This document shows, in pieces, positions 22,490 to 33,985 of a stretch of 64,000 nucleotides of DNA. Within the stretch, counting starts at the first letter, position 1; the number at the start of each line of letters is the position of its first letter. A program made the translations under genes and the position numbers. The notes under the pieces were generated by a model. That model had not been told where the DNA came from and ran no database searches. It worked only from the letters and a program-made list of their open reading frames with translations. The stretch is from contig JAPWDM010000004.1 of NCBI GenBank assembly GCA_035578155.1, forward strand, positions 40,724,551-40,788,550, given 5' to 3'. This DNA comes from Brachynemurus nebulosus. Lineage: Eukaryota > Arthropoda > Insecta > Neuroptera > Myrmeleontidae.

Positions 22490-25400
22490 CTACCTAAGAC
22501 CGAAAAATCACAATTTCTCGTAGTGATCTAAGATCAATAATTTTTGGTTAAAAAGGACTGTTTCATAACAAATATGCAATTTTTAACCCATTTTGATCAA
22601 AAATCCACTATTCGGAAAAAATTGGCTTTTGCAATCCCAAATCACCTACTTAATGTGCTATGCCATATCACCTACCTAAGACCGAAAAATCACAATTTCT
22701 CGTAGTAAACTGAGATCAATAATTTTTGTTTAACAATGACTTTTTCATCACAAATATGCGATTTTTAACGCATTTTGTTCAAAAATCCACTTTTCGAAAA
22801 AAATTGGTTTTTGCAATCCCAAATCACCTACCTAATGCTATATGCCATATCACCTACCTAAGACCGAAAAATCACAATTTCTCGTACGGAACTAAGATCA
22901 ATTATCTTTGTTTAAGAATGACTTTTTCATCACAAATATGCGATTTTTAACGCATTCTGATCAAAAATTTCTTTTTCGGAAAAAATTGTTTTCGCAATAC
23001 CATATCCCATTATCCCATACCTAAAACCATAATTTCTCGATGTGAAGTGAAATCACATATTTTTGTTTAAAAATGATTTTTTCATAATAAATATGTAATT
23101 TTAGACGCATTTTGATCAAAAATTTATTTTTCGGAAAAAATTGGTTTACAATGCTATATCCTCTACCTAAGGCCACATGCCATTATCCCATACTTAAGAC
23201 CGAAAAATTACAATTTCTCGATTTGAACTGAGATTACTTATTTTTGTTTTTCATCACAAATATGCGATTTTTAACGGAATTTGATCAGAAATCTTCTTTT
23301 CGGAAAAAATTGGTTTTTTCAATCCCAAATTACCTGCCTAATGCCATATACTATATCACCTACCTAAGACCGAAAAATCACAATTTCTCGTAGTGAACTG
23401 AGATCAATAATTTTTGTTTAAAAATGACTTTTTCATCACAAATATGAGATTTTTAACGCATTTTGGTCAAAAATTCCATTTTCGGAAAAAATTTGTTTTG
23501 CAATGCCATATCCCATTATCCCATACTTAAGACCCAAAAATCACACGTTCTCGTAGTGAACTGAGATCAATAACTTTTTGATTAAAAATGACTTTTTGAT
23601 CACAAATATGCGACTTTTGAGGCATCTTGATCAAAAATCCACTTTTCGGAAAAAATTGGTTTTTGCAATCCCAATTTAGCTACCTAATGCCATATGCCAT
23701 ATTACCTACTTAAGACCGAAAAATCACAATTTCTCATAGTGAACTGAGATCAATAATTTATTTTTGTTTAAGAATGACTTTTTCATCACAAATATGCGAC
23801 TTTTAACGCATTTTGCTCAAAAGTCCACTTTTCGAAAAAAATTGGTTTTTGCAATCCCAAATCACCTAGCTAATGCCATATGCCATATCACCTACCTAAG
23901 ACCCAAAAATCACAATTTATCGTACTGAACTGAGATCAATAATTTTTGTTTAAAAATGACTTTCTCATCACAAATATGGGATTTTTAACGCATTTTGGTC
24001 AAAAATTCCATTTTCGGAAAAAATTTGTGTTGCAATGCCATATCCCATTATCCCATACCTAAGACCGAAAAATTACAATTTCTCGATTTGAACTGAGATC
24101 ACTTATTTTTGTTTTTCATCACAAATATGCGATTTTTAACGGATTTTTATCAAAAATCCTCTTTTCGGAAAAAATTGGTTTTTTCAATCCCAAATTACCT
24201 GCCTAATGCGATATACTATATCACCTACCTAAGACCGAAGAATCATAATTTCTCGTAGTGAACTGAGATCAATAATTTTTGTTTAAAAATGACTTTTTTA
24301 TCACAAATATGAGATTTTTAACGCATTTTGGTCAAAAATTCCATTTTCGGAAAAAATTTGTTTTGCAATGCCATATCCCATTATCCCATACTTAAGACCG
24401 AAAAATCACAATTTCTCGTAGTGAACTGAGATCAATAATTTTTGATTAAAACTGACTTTTTGATCACAAATTGCGACTTTTGAGGCATCTTGATCAAAAA
24501 TCCACTTTTCGGAAAAAATTGGTTTTTGCAATCCCAAATTAGCTACCTAATGCCATATGCCATATTACCTACTTAAGACCGAAAAATCACAATTTCTCAT
24601 AGTGAACTGAGATCAATAATTTTTGTTTCAGAATGAGTTTTTCATCACAAATATGCGACTTTTAATGCATTTTGCTCAAAAATCCACATTTCGAAAAAAA
24701 TTGGTTTTTGCAATCCCAAATCACCTACCTAATGCCATATGCCATATCACCTACCTAAGACCGAAAAATCACAATTTATCGTACTGAACTGAGATCAATA
24801 ATTTTTGTTTAAAAATGACTTTCTCATCACAAATTTGAGATTTTTAACGCATTTTGTTCAAAAAATCCATTTTCGGAAAAAATTTGTTTTGCAATGCCAT
24901 ATCCCATTATCCCATACTTAAGACCGAAAAATCACAATTTCTCGTAGTGAACTGAGATCAATAATTTTTGATTAAAAATGACTTTTTGATAACAAATATG
25001 CGACTTTTGGGGCATCTTGATCAAAAATCCACTTTTCGGAAAAAATTGGTTTTTGCAATCTCAAATTACCTACCTAATGCCATATGCCATATTACCTACC
25101 TAAGACCGAAAAATCGCAATTTCTCGTAGTGAACTGAGATCAATAATTTTTGTTTAAGAATGACTTTTTCATCACAAATATGCGACTTTTAACGCATTTT
25201 GCTCAAAAATCCACTTTTCGAAAAAAATTTGTTTTTGCAATCCCAAATCACCTACCTAATGCCATATGCCATGTCACCTACCTAAGACCGGAAAATCACA
25301 ATTTCTCGTACCGAACTGACATCAATTATTTTTGTTTGAGAATGACTTTTTCATCGCAAAATATGCGATTTTTAACGCATTTTGATCAAAAATTTCTTTT

Positions 25401-26783
25401 TCGGAAAAAATTGGTTTTGCAATGCCATATCCTATTTTCTTATACTTTAGACCGAAAAACCATAATTTTTCGATGTGAAGTGAAATCACATATTTTTGTT
25501 TTAAAATGACTTTTTAATCATAAATGTGATTTTTTTGACGCATTTTGATCAAATTTTCTTTTGCGGAAAAAAATGGTTTGCAATGTCATATCCCCTACCT
25601 AATGCCATATCCCATTATCCTATACCTAAGACCGAAAAACCGCAATTTCTCGATGTGAAGTGAAATCACATATTTTGATTTTAAAATGACTTTTTCAGCA
25701 TAAATATGCGATTTTTAACGCCTTTTGACCAAATATTTCTTTTTCGGAAAAAATTTTTTCGCAATGCCATATCCCATTATCCCATACCTAAGACCAAAAA
25801 TTACAATTTCTCGATTTGAACTGAGATCACCTAGTTTTGTTTTAAAAATACTCTTTCATCACAAATATGCGATTTTAACGGATTTTGATCAAAGATCCTC
25901 TTTTCGGAAAGAATTGGTTTTTGCAATCCCAAATCACCTACCTAATGCCATATGCCATATCACCTACCTAAGACCGAAAAATCACAATTTATCGTACTGG
26001 ACTGAGATCAATAATTTTTGTTTAAAAATGGCTTTCTCATCACAAATATGAGATTTTTAACGCATTTTGTTCAAAAAATCCATTTTCGGAAAAAATTTGT
26101 TTTGCAATGTCATATCCCATTATCCCATACCTAATACCGAAAAATCACAATTTCTCGTAGTGAACTGAGATCAATAATTTTTGTTTAAAAATGACTTTGT
26201 GATCACAAATTTGCGACTTTTGAGGTTTTGATCAAAAATCCACTTTTCGGAAAAAATTGGTTTTTGCAGTCCCATGTCACCTACCTAAGACCAAAAAATC
26301 ACAGTTTGTCGTAGTGAACTGAGATCAATAATATTTGTTTAAAAATTACTTTTTCATCACAAATATGAGATTTTTAATGAATTTTGGTCAAAAATTCCAT
26401 TTTCGGAAAAAATTTGTTTTGCAATGCCATGTTCCATTATCCCATACCTAAGACCGAAAAATCACAATTTCTCGTAGTGAACTGAGATCAATAATTTTTG
26501 TTTAAAAATGACTTTTTGATTACAAATATGCGACTTTTGAGGCATTTTGATCAAAAATCCACTTTTCGGAAAAAATTGGTTTTTTCAATCCCAAATTACC
26601 TACTTAATGCCATATGCCACATCACCTACCTAAGACCGAAAAATCGCAATTTCTCGTAGTGAACTGAGATAAATAATTTTTGTTTAAAAATGACTTTTTC
26701 ATCACAAATATGAGATTTTTAATTTTTTTTGATCAAAAATTCCATTTTCGGAAAGTTTTGCAATGCCCTATCCCATTATCCTG
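22490..26783. repeat. Satellite array, right block
   Basis: The satellite continues directly from the BEL target duplication. A higher-order unit of about 860 bp (roughly five monomers) is visible: the variant 'aatcccaaattacctgcc' at about 23320 recurs at about 24185, and the neighbouring ggtcaaaaattccatttt and gatcacaaat variants recur at the same offset. The array decays and stops at about 26783 (cattatcctg), followed by low-complexity DNA with short A-runs (26830, 26887). Confidence 0.95.
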
Positions 26784-27280
26784 TAACGTTGTCCCCCCAA
26801 ATCACTTAAAACATTCTTAGTTTTGTCAAAAAAAAAAAGAAATGAAACTCATCGTCAAAAACTTCAACTCCACACCATCTCTCATAAAAAAAAAAAAACA
26901 TACTTATCAGCCGCGAAGACACAAACCCAATAATAATTAAAACACATATATTACCATTAGATGACATAAATGTGACGAACATTATTTACTAAGTACATAG
27001 GAACTCCAATATAACGTACTGGCCGGTACAAAATAAGGGGAAGTACGTTATATCGGATTACCAGGGCCGTCAGTAAAATTTTTTTAAGGGGGTACAGAAA
27101 CATAATATGCGAACACATACGCATTTCATTATTGATATATAGACGCATATACACTTACTTAAATGCATGTTTACAAGAACACACGTCTTCAACTAAATAC
27201 ATATATATACACAACTGTTGTACATTGTACAAGGATATTAGAAAAATGCATAAGCTGCAAAATTTGACAACAATTTTAGA

Positions 27281-27660
27281 ATACTCTTCTTAGAAATCAG
27301 TCAAAATATTAAAAAACCGACTTCACTATTGGTTAACTATTGAAAAATAGACCAAACAGTGGAATTTAATAATAGTTTTAGAATATTCTATTCGGAAACT
27401 AGGAAAGATGTCGGAAAACTAACTTTACTATGGGATTTGCCATTAAAGAAATAGTTGAATAGCGGAATTTGGCAAAGGTTCTAGATCATTCTATTCAAAA
27501 CCTAGAATAGATATCAAGAAATAAACTTTACCATCGGATAGGTCATCAAAGAAAATGCTAAATAACGGAATTTGAGAAATGTTCTCGAATATTCTATTCG
27601 GAAACTAACAAAAATATTGAGAAAGCGACTTCATCAGAAGATTGCTCTTTGGCGAAAAAG
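27281..27660 (-). repeat. 103-bp minisatellite, inverted block
   Basis: About four degenerate units with the anchor 'gaatattctattcggaaac' or variants at 27381, 27484 and 27587, i.e. exactly 103 bp apart. It is the reverse complement of the units at 27800-28450. Confidence 0.8.
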
Positions 27661-27799
27661 GTTAAATAGTGGTGCTATACAAAAGTTTTAGTTATAAATT
27701 TACGCTAACGTATACAATTGCAAAAAAGTATAATATTTACATTTTCCTTAAATGAAGTCTTTACCTTAACTTTTGAGTGATAAAATTGGTTTTTTTGAT

Positions 27800-28450
27800 A
27801 TTTTTGCTAATTCTCGAATAGAACATTCTAGAATATTGTTCAATTTTTGTTATTTAGGCTTTCATTCGACGACAAGTCCGATGGTGAAATCAGTTTTCCG
27901 ATATTTTTACTAGTTCTCGAATAGAACATTCTAGAATATTGTTCAATTTTTCTTATTTAAGCTTTCATTTGATGACCAATTCGATGTTGAAGTCAGTTTT
28001 CCGATATCTTTGCTAGTTCTCGAATAGAACATTCTAGAACATTGCTAAATTTTTGTTATTTATGCTTTTATTCGAAGACCAGTTCGATAGTGAAGTTAGT
28101 TTCCCGATATCTTTGCTAGTTCTCGGATAGAACATTCTAGAACATTGCTAAATTTTTGTTATTTATGCTTTTATTCGAAGACCAGTTCGATAGTGAAGTT
28201 AGTTTCCCGATATCTTTGCTAGTTCTCGGATAGAACATTCTAGAACATTGCTAAATTTTTGTTATTTATGCTTTTATTCGAAGACCAGTTCGATAGTGAA
28301 ATTAGTTTCCCGATATCTTTGCTAGATCCCGAATAGAACTTTCCAGAACTTTTGCTGAGTTCCGCTGTCTAGTCCCTTCTTTGGAAGACTATCAAATGGT
28401 GAAGTCGGTTTTTCGACATCTTTGCTATTTTCCGAATAGAATATTCTGGA
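27800..28450 (+). repeat. 103-bp minisatellite, direct block
   Basis: About six to seven units anchored by 'atagaacattctagaacatt' (for example the attctag anchor at 28031, 28134 and 28237). Each also holds 'tttgttatttatgctttta' and a ccgatatctttgctagttc box. The inner units are almost identical and the outer ones are degraded. Confidence 0.85.
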
Positions 28451-28920
28451 ACTTGCATCAAAATTTGTTATCTGGCTTTTTTTCTATAACCAATCAAATC
28501 GTGAAATCGATGTGTACTCGTATATACACACATATTTATCTACGTATGCATATACGTGAAATAATATGTACGTGTATGTCTGTATATTGGTGTAATTGTT
28601 TGTTGGTGTTGATTTTACTGTAAAAGTTCACAGGAATCTGAATATTTTTGAACAAGTTCACACATAGTTGTAAATGTGTATATATTTACACTGATTATAT
28701 TTATTTGTGTATAAGTACTTATGGCTATGTGTGAATGCTATACTTGTGTATGTAAGAAAATATGGGAACTTGTCAGACCCTCACATAAATTTGTTACGTC
28801 CCTGAATTGACGATTATGTATACCTTGACACAAATACAATCTCACGTCTTCAAATCTGTGAGAGGGGTACCCCACCACTCGGTACGTTATATTGGAGTAC
28901 GTTATATTGGAGTTCCTATG

Positions 28921-30030
28921 TAGGTCGAAAAATTTCTAAGTAAACAAGTGGAGGGGGAAGCTAGGCCTAGTAAAAAATTTTCAAGTTAGGCTCGCTCTCT
29001 TCCCTTGGCACGAGTACGATATCCAAGGCGACAAAATTTGACAAGCGGATCTGATAGATTTTGGCATTCTAAGCAAAAAATAAAGAGTAAAAAATTTTTA
29101 AATTCGCCTTAGTTTTCGAGATATCGATCGTTAAATTTGTATTTAAGTTGTCATGAAATTTGGATATATTGTATTTGTGTACGGTGTAAGATTTTGGTAA
29201 AATACGTATTCTAATGTTAAATATACTAACCTTTATGCAATATAAACAATTTTCAACATACAAGTTACATAAACAATATCCCAAAGTAGAAAAATTTAAT
29301 AAAAATACATTATTTTTGTACAAAAATTATGAAAAGCAATTATCATTTTATTTGACACTTCGCGGTTCATATGTTTTGAACATTTTTTTCTCTTTTCTTA
29401 TATAAAATCTCTCCTTGTCTTTGGTAGATACGGCAGCATAAGTGTGACCACAGAATTTAATTTAAATATTAAAAATTTTATAATAAATTTTTCAATAATA
29501 AATTTATTACACTACACACAACTAGATTGTTTCTTTATTTATTATAGGATGAAAACATTCGAAATTTGAATACAATTTTAAATAAATTTGATATGATAAT
29601 TAAAATTGTTTTGTTTTTTTGTTCACTAGATGTCCCTAGAATTCCAATTCAATTCAGATAAAGTTTGTTATTGTATAATACAATTCAAATGAAAATATAC
29701 TAATTTAATAATAGTTATTACAATTAAAAAATTTTTATGTACCTAATGTTTAAAATAAAAATTATTTTTGTTAATTATTACCAATTACAATTATTTATAG
29801 GTTTATATATTTTTTCATTTTTAAGTAAATAAATACAACTTTTTCTGATAAATGTCGTCAAAGTTTGAAACAACGAAAATATGTACACATACTAATAATT
29901 CTATATATGATAAATTGCTCATTGTCCCAAAAATGTGATAAATTAGATAATCAAATGAAAACAAAAGTAATGAAAATTTAGATCCTTTTACAAAAATAAT
30001 TATTTAAACAAAGAGTGGATAAATTCATTA
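28921..30030. other. AT-rich interval, no gene seen
   Basis: Unique-looking AT-rich DNA between the pogo-like element and the tandem arrays. Short frames near 29069-29405 have no recognisable composition or motif. No 28S rRNA 3' end was recognised here, although it would be expected upstream if the arrays to the right are a normal rDNA spacer. Confidence 0.6.
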
Positions 30031-31280
30031 GGGTAGATCGGGGTCAGTTGGGCAATTTTTTGGGAAAATTTTAATAGCATCAACTGAAATTAGTACAGGA
30101 AGAATAGGAAAATGATAATATTAGATAAAATTCTTATAGTAATCGCTTCAATTACATATTATAATAAGAATAATTATTTAAATTAAAAAATATCTTTACC
30201 GTTATTGTTCAACTAATACTTTTATTGAGGTATATTGAGGTAAAATGAACATGAAAAAATAACCCCATTCAATAGAAATGATCAAATTATCAAACTCAAT
30301 TAATCTACACTTTTCCAACTAAACACACTACAGAGGTAAGTAGGGTAGACCGGGGTTAGTTGGGCAATTTTTTGGGAAAATTTGAATAGCATCAACTGAA
30401 ATTAGTATAGGAAGAATAGGAAAATGATTATATTAGATAAAATTCTTATAGTAATCGCTTCAATTACATATTATAATAAGAATAATTTATTTATATTAAA
30501 AAATATCTTTACCGTTATTGTTCAACTAATACTTTTATTGAGGTATATTGAGGTAAAATGAACATGAAAAAATAACCCCATTCAATAGAAATGACCAAAT
30601 TATCAAACTCAATTAATCTACACTTTTCCAACTAAACACACTACAGAGGTAAGTAGGGTAGACCGGGGTTAGTTGGGCAATTTTTTGGGAAAATTTGAAT
30701 AGCATCAACTGAAATTAGTATAGGAAGAATAGGAAAATGATAATATTAGATAAAATTCTTATAGTAATCGCTTCAATTACATATTATAATAAGAATAATT
30801 ATTTAAATTAAAAAATATCTTTACCGTTATTGTTCAACTAATACTTTTATTGAGGTATATTGAGGTAAAATGAACATGAAAAAATAACCCCATTCAATAG
30901 AAATGACCAAATTATCAAACTCAATTAATCTACACTTTTCCAACTAAACACACTACAGAGGTAAGTAGGGTAGACCGGGGTTAGTTGGGCAATTTTTTGG
31001 GAAAATTTGAATAGCATCAACTGAAATTAGTATAGGAAGAATAGGAAAATGATAATATTAGATAAAATTCTTATAGTAATCGCTTCAATTACATATTATA
31101 ATAAGAATAATTATTTAAATTAAAAAATATCTTTACCGTTATTGTTCAACTAATACTTTTATTGAGGTATATTGAGGTAAAATGAACATGAAAAAATAAC
31201 CCCATTCAATAGAAATGACCAAATTATCAGACTCAATTATTCTACACATTTCCAACTAAACACACAACAGAGGTAAGTAG
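30031..31280. repeat. 312-bp tandem repeat, four copies
   Basis: Units start at 30031, 30343, 30656 and 30968 with 'gggtagaycggggtyagttg' and are nearly identical. Each carries internal 'gaggtatattgaggtaaaat' and 'cttttccaactaaacacact' boxes. The unit start resembles the terminal sequence of the TA-flanked element at 53691 (GGGGAGACAGGGGC), so the unit may derive from a related DNA transposon; that is inference. Confidence 0.93.
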
Positions 31281-31554
31281 ATTAAATTACTTAGTAGAAA
31301 ATTACCCCACACAAAAGACATAAATAAGTCACTTTTTTCCAACTAAAAACATTAGAGAGGTAAATTGATCATGTAAAAATTACCCCACATAAAAGACTTA
31401 AATAAGTCACTCTTTTCCAACTAAACACTTTAGAGAGGTAAATTGATCATGTAAAAATTACCCCACATAAAAGACTTAAATAAGTCACTCTTTTCCAACT
31501 AAACACATTAGAGAGGTAAATTAATCATGTCAAAATTACCCCACATAAAAGACT
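31281..31554. repeat. 78-bp tandem repeat
   Basis: Three to four units anchored by 'gagaggtaaatt' at 31355, 31433 and 31511 (78 bp apart), each with attaccccacataaaagac and 'ttttccaactaaacac'. It shares the gaggtaa and ttccaactaaacac boxes with the 312-bp unit, so the two arrays are related. Confidence 0.88.
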
Positions 31555-33985
31555 AAATCAAGTTAGTGTACATATTTTAACGTAATGTAAGTAAAAATAT
31601 TGAAATATTCGTATATGAGATTGTATTTTTTGATTTTTTATACTTTTCATAAAAGTAGTTTATAACGTACATTATAAATAACAAAATAGAAATTTTCTCC
31701 AAAACTATCAATTTTATATATAAAAAGGAAATCTATATTCGTTTGTTTTAACAAAATTCATCATGTTTTGAAAAAAAATTTTGAAATATATGAATTTTTT
31801 GTGATTTTGATTCTTCTAATATAGTATGAATATTGTACACCTAAAATACAAATGGATATTAAATTTGTAAATACGTAAACCTAAATCAAGCTAGTGTACA
31901 TATTTTAACGTAATGTAAGTAAAAATATTGAAATCTTCGTATATGAGAATGTATTTTTTGATTTTTTATACTTTTCATACAAGTTGTTTATAACGTACAT
32001 TATAAATAACAAAATGTTAATTTTCTCCTAAACTATCAATTTTATGTATAAAAAACTAATCTACATTCGTTTATTTTAACAAAATTCATCATGTTTTGAA
32101 AAAAAATTTTGAAATATATGAATTTTTTGTGATTTTTACTCTTGTGATATAGTATGAATATTGTACACCTAAAATACAAATGGATACGAAATTTGTAAAT
32201 ACGTAAACGTAAGTCAAGTTAGTGTAAATATTTTAACGTAGTGTAAGTAAAAATATTGAAATCTTCGTATATGAGAATGTATTTTTTGATTTTCTATACT
32301 TTTCATAAAAGTTGTTTATAACGTACATTATAAATAACAAAATGTTAATTTTCTCCTAAACTGTCAATTTTATGTATAAAAAACTAATCTACATTCGTTT
32401 GTTTTAACAAAATTCATCCTGTTTTGAAAAAAAAGTTTTGAAATATATGAATTTTTTGTGATTTTGGTTCTTCTAATATAGTATGAATATTGTACACTTA
32501 AAATACAAATGGATATTAAATTTGTAAATACGTAGACGTAAATCAAGTTAGTGTACATATTTTAACGTAATGTAAGTAAAAATATTGAAATCTTCGTATA
32601 TGAGAACGTATTTTTTGATTTTTTACTTTTCATAAAAGTTGTTTATAACGTACATTATAAATAACAAAATGTTAATTTTCTCGTAAACTATCAATTTTAT
32701 GTATAAAAAACAAATCTACATTCGTTTATTTTAACAAAATTCATCATGTTTTGAAAAAAAATTTTGAAATATATGAATTTTTTGTGATTTTTACTCTTGT
32801 GATATAGTATGAATATTGTACACCTAAAATACAAATGGATACGAAATTTGTAAATACGTAAACGTAAGTCAAGTTAGTGTAAATATTTTAACGTAGTGTA
32901 AGTAAAAATATTGAAATCTTCGTATATGAGAATGTATTTTTTGATTTTCTATACTTTTCATAAAAGTTGTTTATAACGTACATTATAAATAACAAAATGT
33001 TAATTTTCTCCTAACTATCAATTTTATGTATAAAAAACTAATCTACATTCGTTTGTTTTAACAAAATTCATCCTGTTTTGAAAAAAAAGTTTTGAAATAT
33101 ATGAATTTTTTGTGATTTTGGTTCTTCTAATATAGTATGAATATTGTACACCTAAAATACAAATGGATATTAAATTTGTAAATACGTAGACGTAAATCAA
33201 GTTAGTGTACATATTTTAACGTAATGTAAGTAAAAATATTGAAATCTTCGTATATGAGAATGTATTTTTTGATTTTTTACTTTTCATAAAAGTTGTTTAT
33301 AACGTACATTATAAATAACAAAATGTTAATTTTCTCGTAAACTATCAATTTTATGTATAAAAAACAAATCTACATTCGTTTATTTTAACAAAATTCATCA
33401 TGTTTTGAAAAAAAATTTTGAAATATATGCATTTTTTGTGATTTTGATTCTTCTGATATAGTATGAATATTGTACACCTAAAATACAAATGGATACGAAA
33501 TTTGTAAATACGTAAACGTAAATCAAGTTAGTGTACATATTTTAACGTAATGTAAGTAAAAATATTGAAATCTTCGTATATGAGAATGTATTTTTTGATT
33601 TTTTACTTTTCATAAAAGTTGTTTATAACGTACATTATAAATAACAAAATGTTAATTTTCTCCTAAACTATCAATTTTATGTATAAAAAACTAATCTACA
33701 TTCGTTTATTTTAACAAAATTCATCAGGTTTTGAAAAAAAATTTTGAAATATATGAATTTTTTGTGATTTTGATTCTTCTGATATAGTATGAATATTGTA
33801 CACCTAAAATACAAATGGATACGAAATTTGTAAATACGTAAACGTAAATCAAGTTAGTGTACATATTTTAACGTAATGTAAGTAATAATATTGAAATCTT
33901 CGTATATGAGAATGTATTTTTTGATTTTTTATACTTTTCATAAAAGTTGTTTATAACGTACATTATAAATAACAAAATGTTAATT
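31555..33985. repeat. About 327-bp tandem repeat, about 7.5 copies
   Basis: Units start with 'aartcaagttagtgta' at 31555, 31883, 32211, 32540, 32866, 33194, 33520 and 33846 (spacing 326-329 bp). Conserved boxes are 'ttataacgtacattataaat' and 'tacacctaaaatacaaatgg'. Units starting at 32211 and 32866 share private variants, giving a local two-unit (about 655 bp) higher-order repeat. It is homologous to the 329-bp array that follows. No gene. Confidence 0.93.

Larger units (their letters stand above)
26996..28920. mobile_element. Pogo-like TA-flanked foldback element
   Basis: A 1925-bp element with near-perfect terminal inverted repeats of about 24 bp. The left end begins CATAGGAACTCCAATATAAC and the right end is its reverse complement, ending GTTCCTATG. 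TA flanks both sides (26994-26995 and 28921-28922). CA termini with a TA duplication recall pogo/Tigger elements, which is inference. A second copy of the 'acgttatattgga' box lies just inside the right end. The interior carries a 103-bp minisatellite in opposite orientations on the two sides, so the whole can fold back. No transposase frame. Confidence 0.8.

Noticed and set aside
28921..30030. 28S rRNA 3' end upstream of the spacer arrays
   Set aside because: I looked for conserved 28S blocks and saw none.
30031..31554. 312 being exactly four times 78 as evidence of a common higher-order origin
   Set aside because: Only a few boxes (gaggtaa, ttccaactaaacac) are shared; the 312-bp unit does not divide into four 78-bp subunits, so the ratio is probably coincidence.
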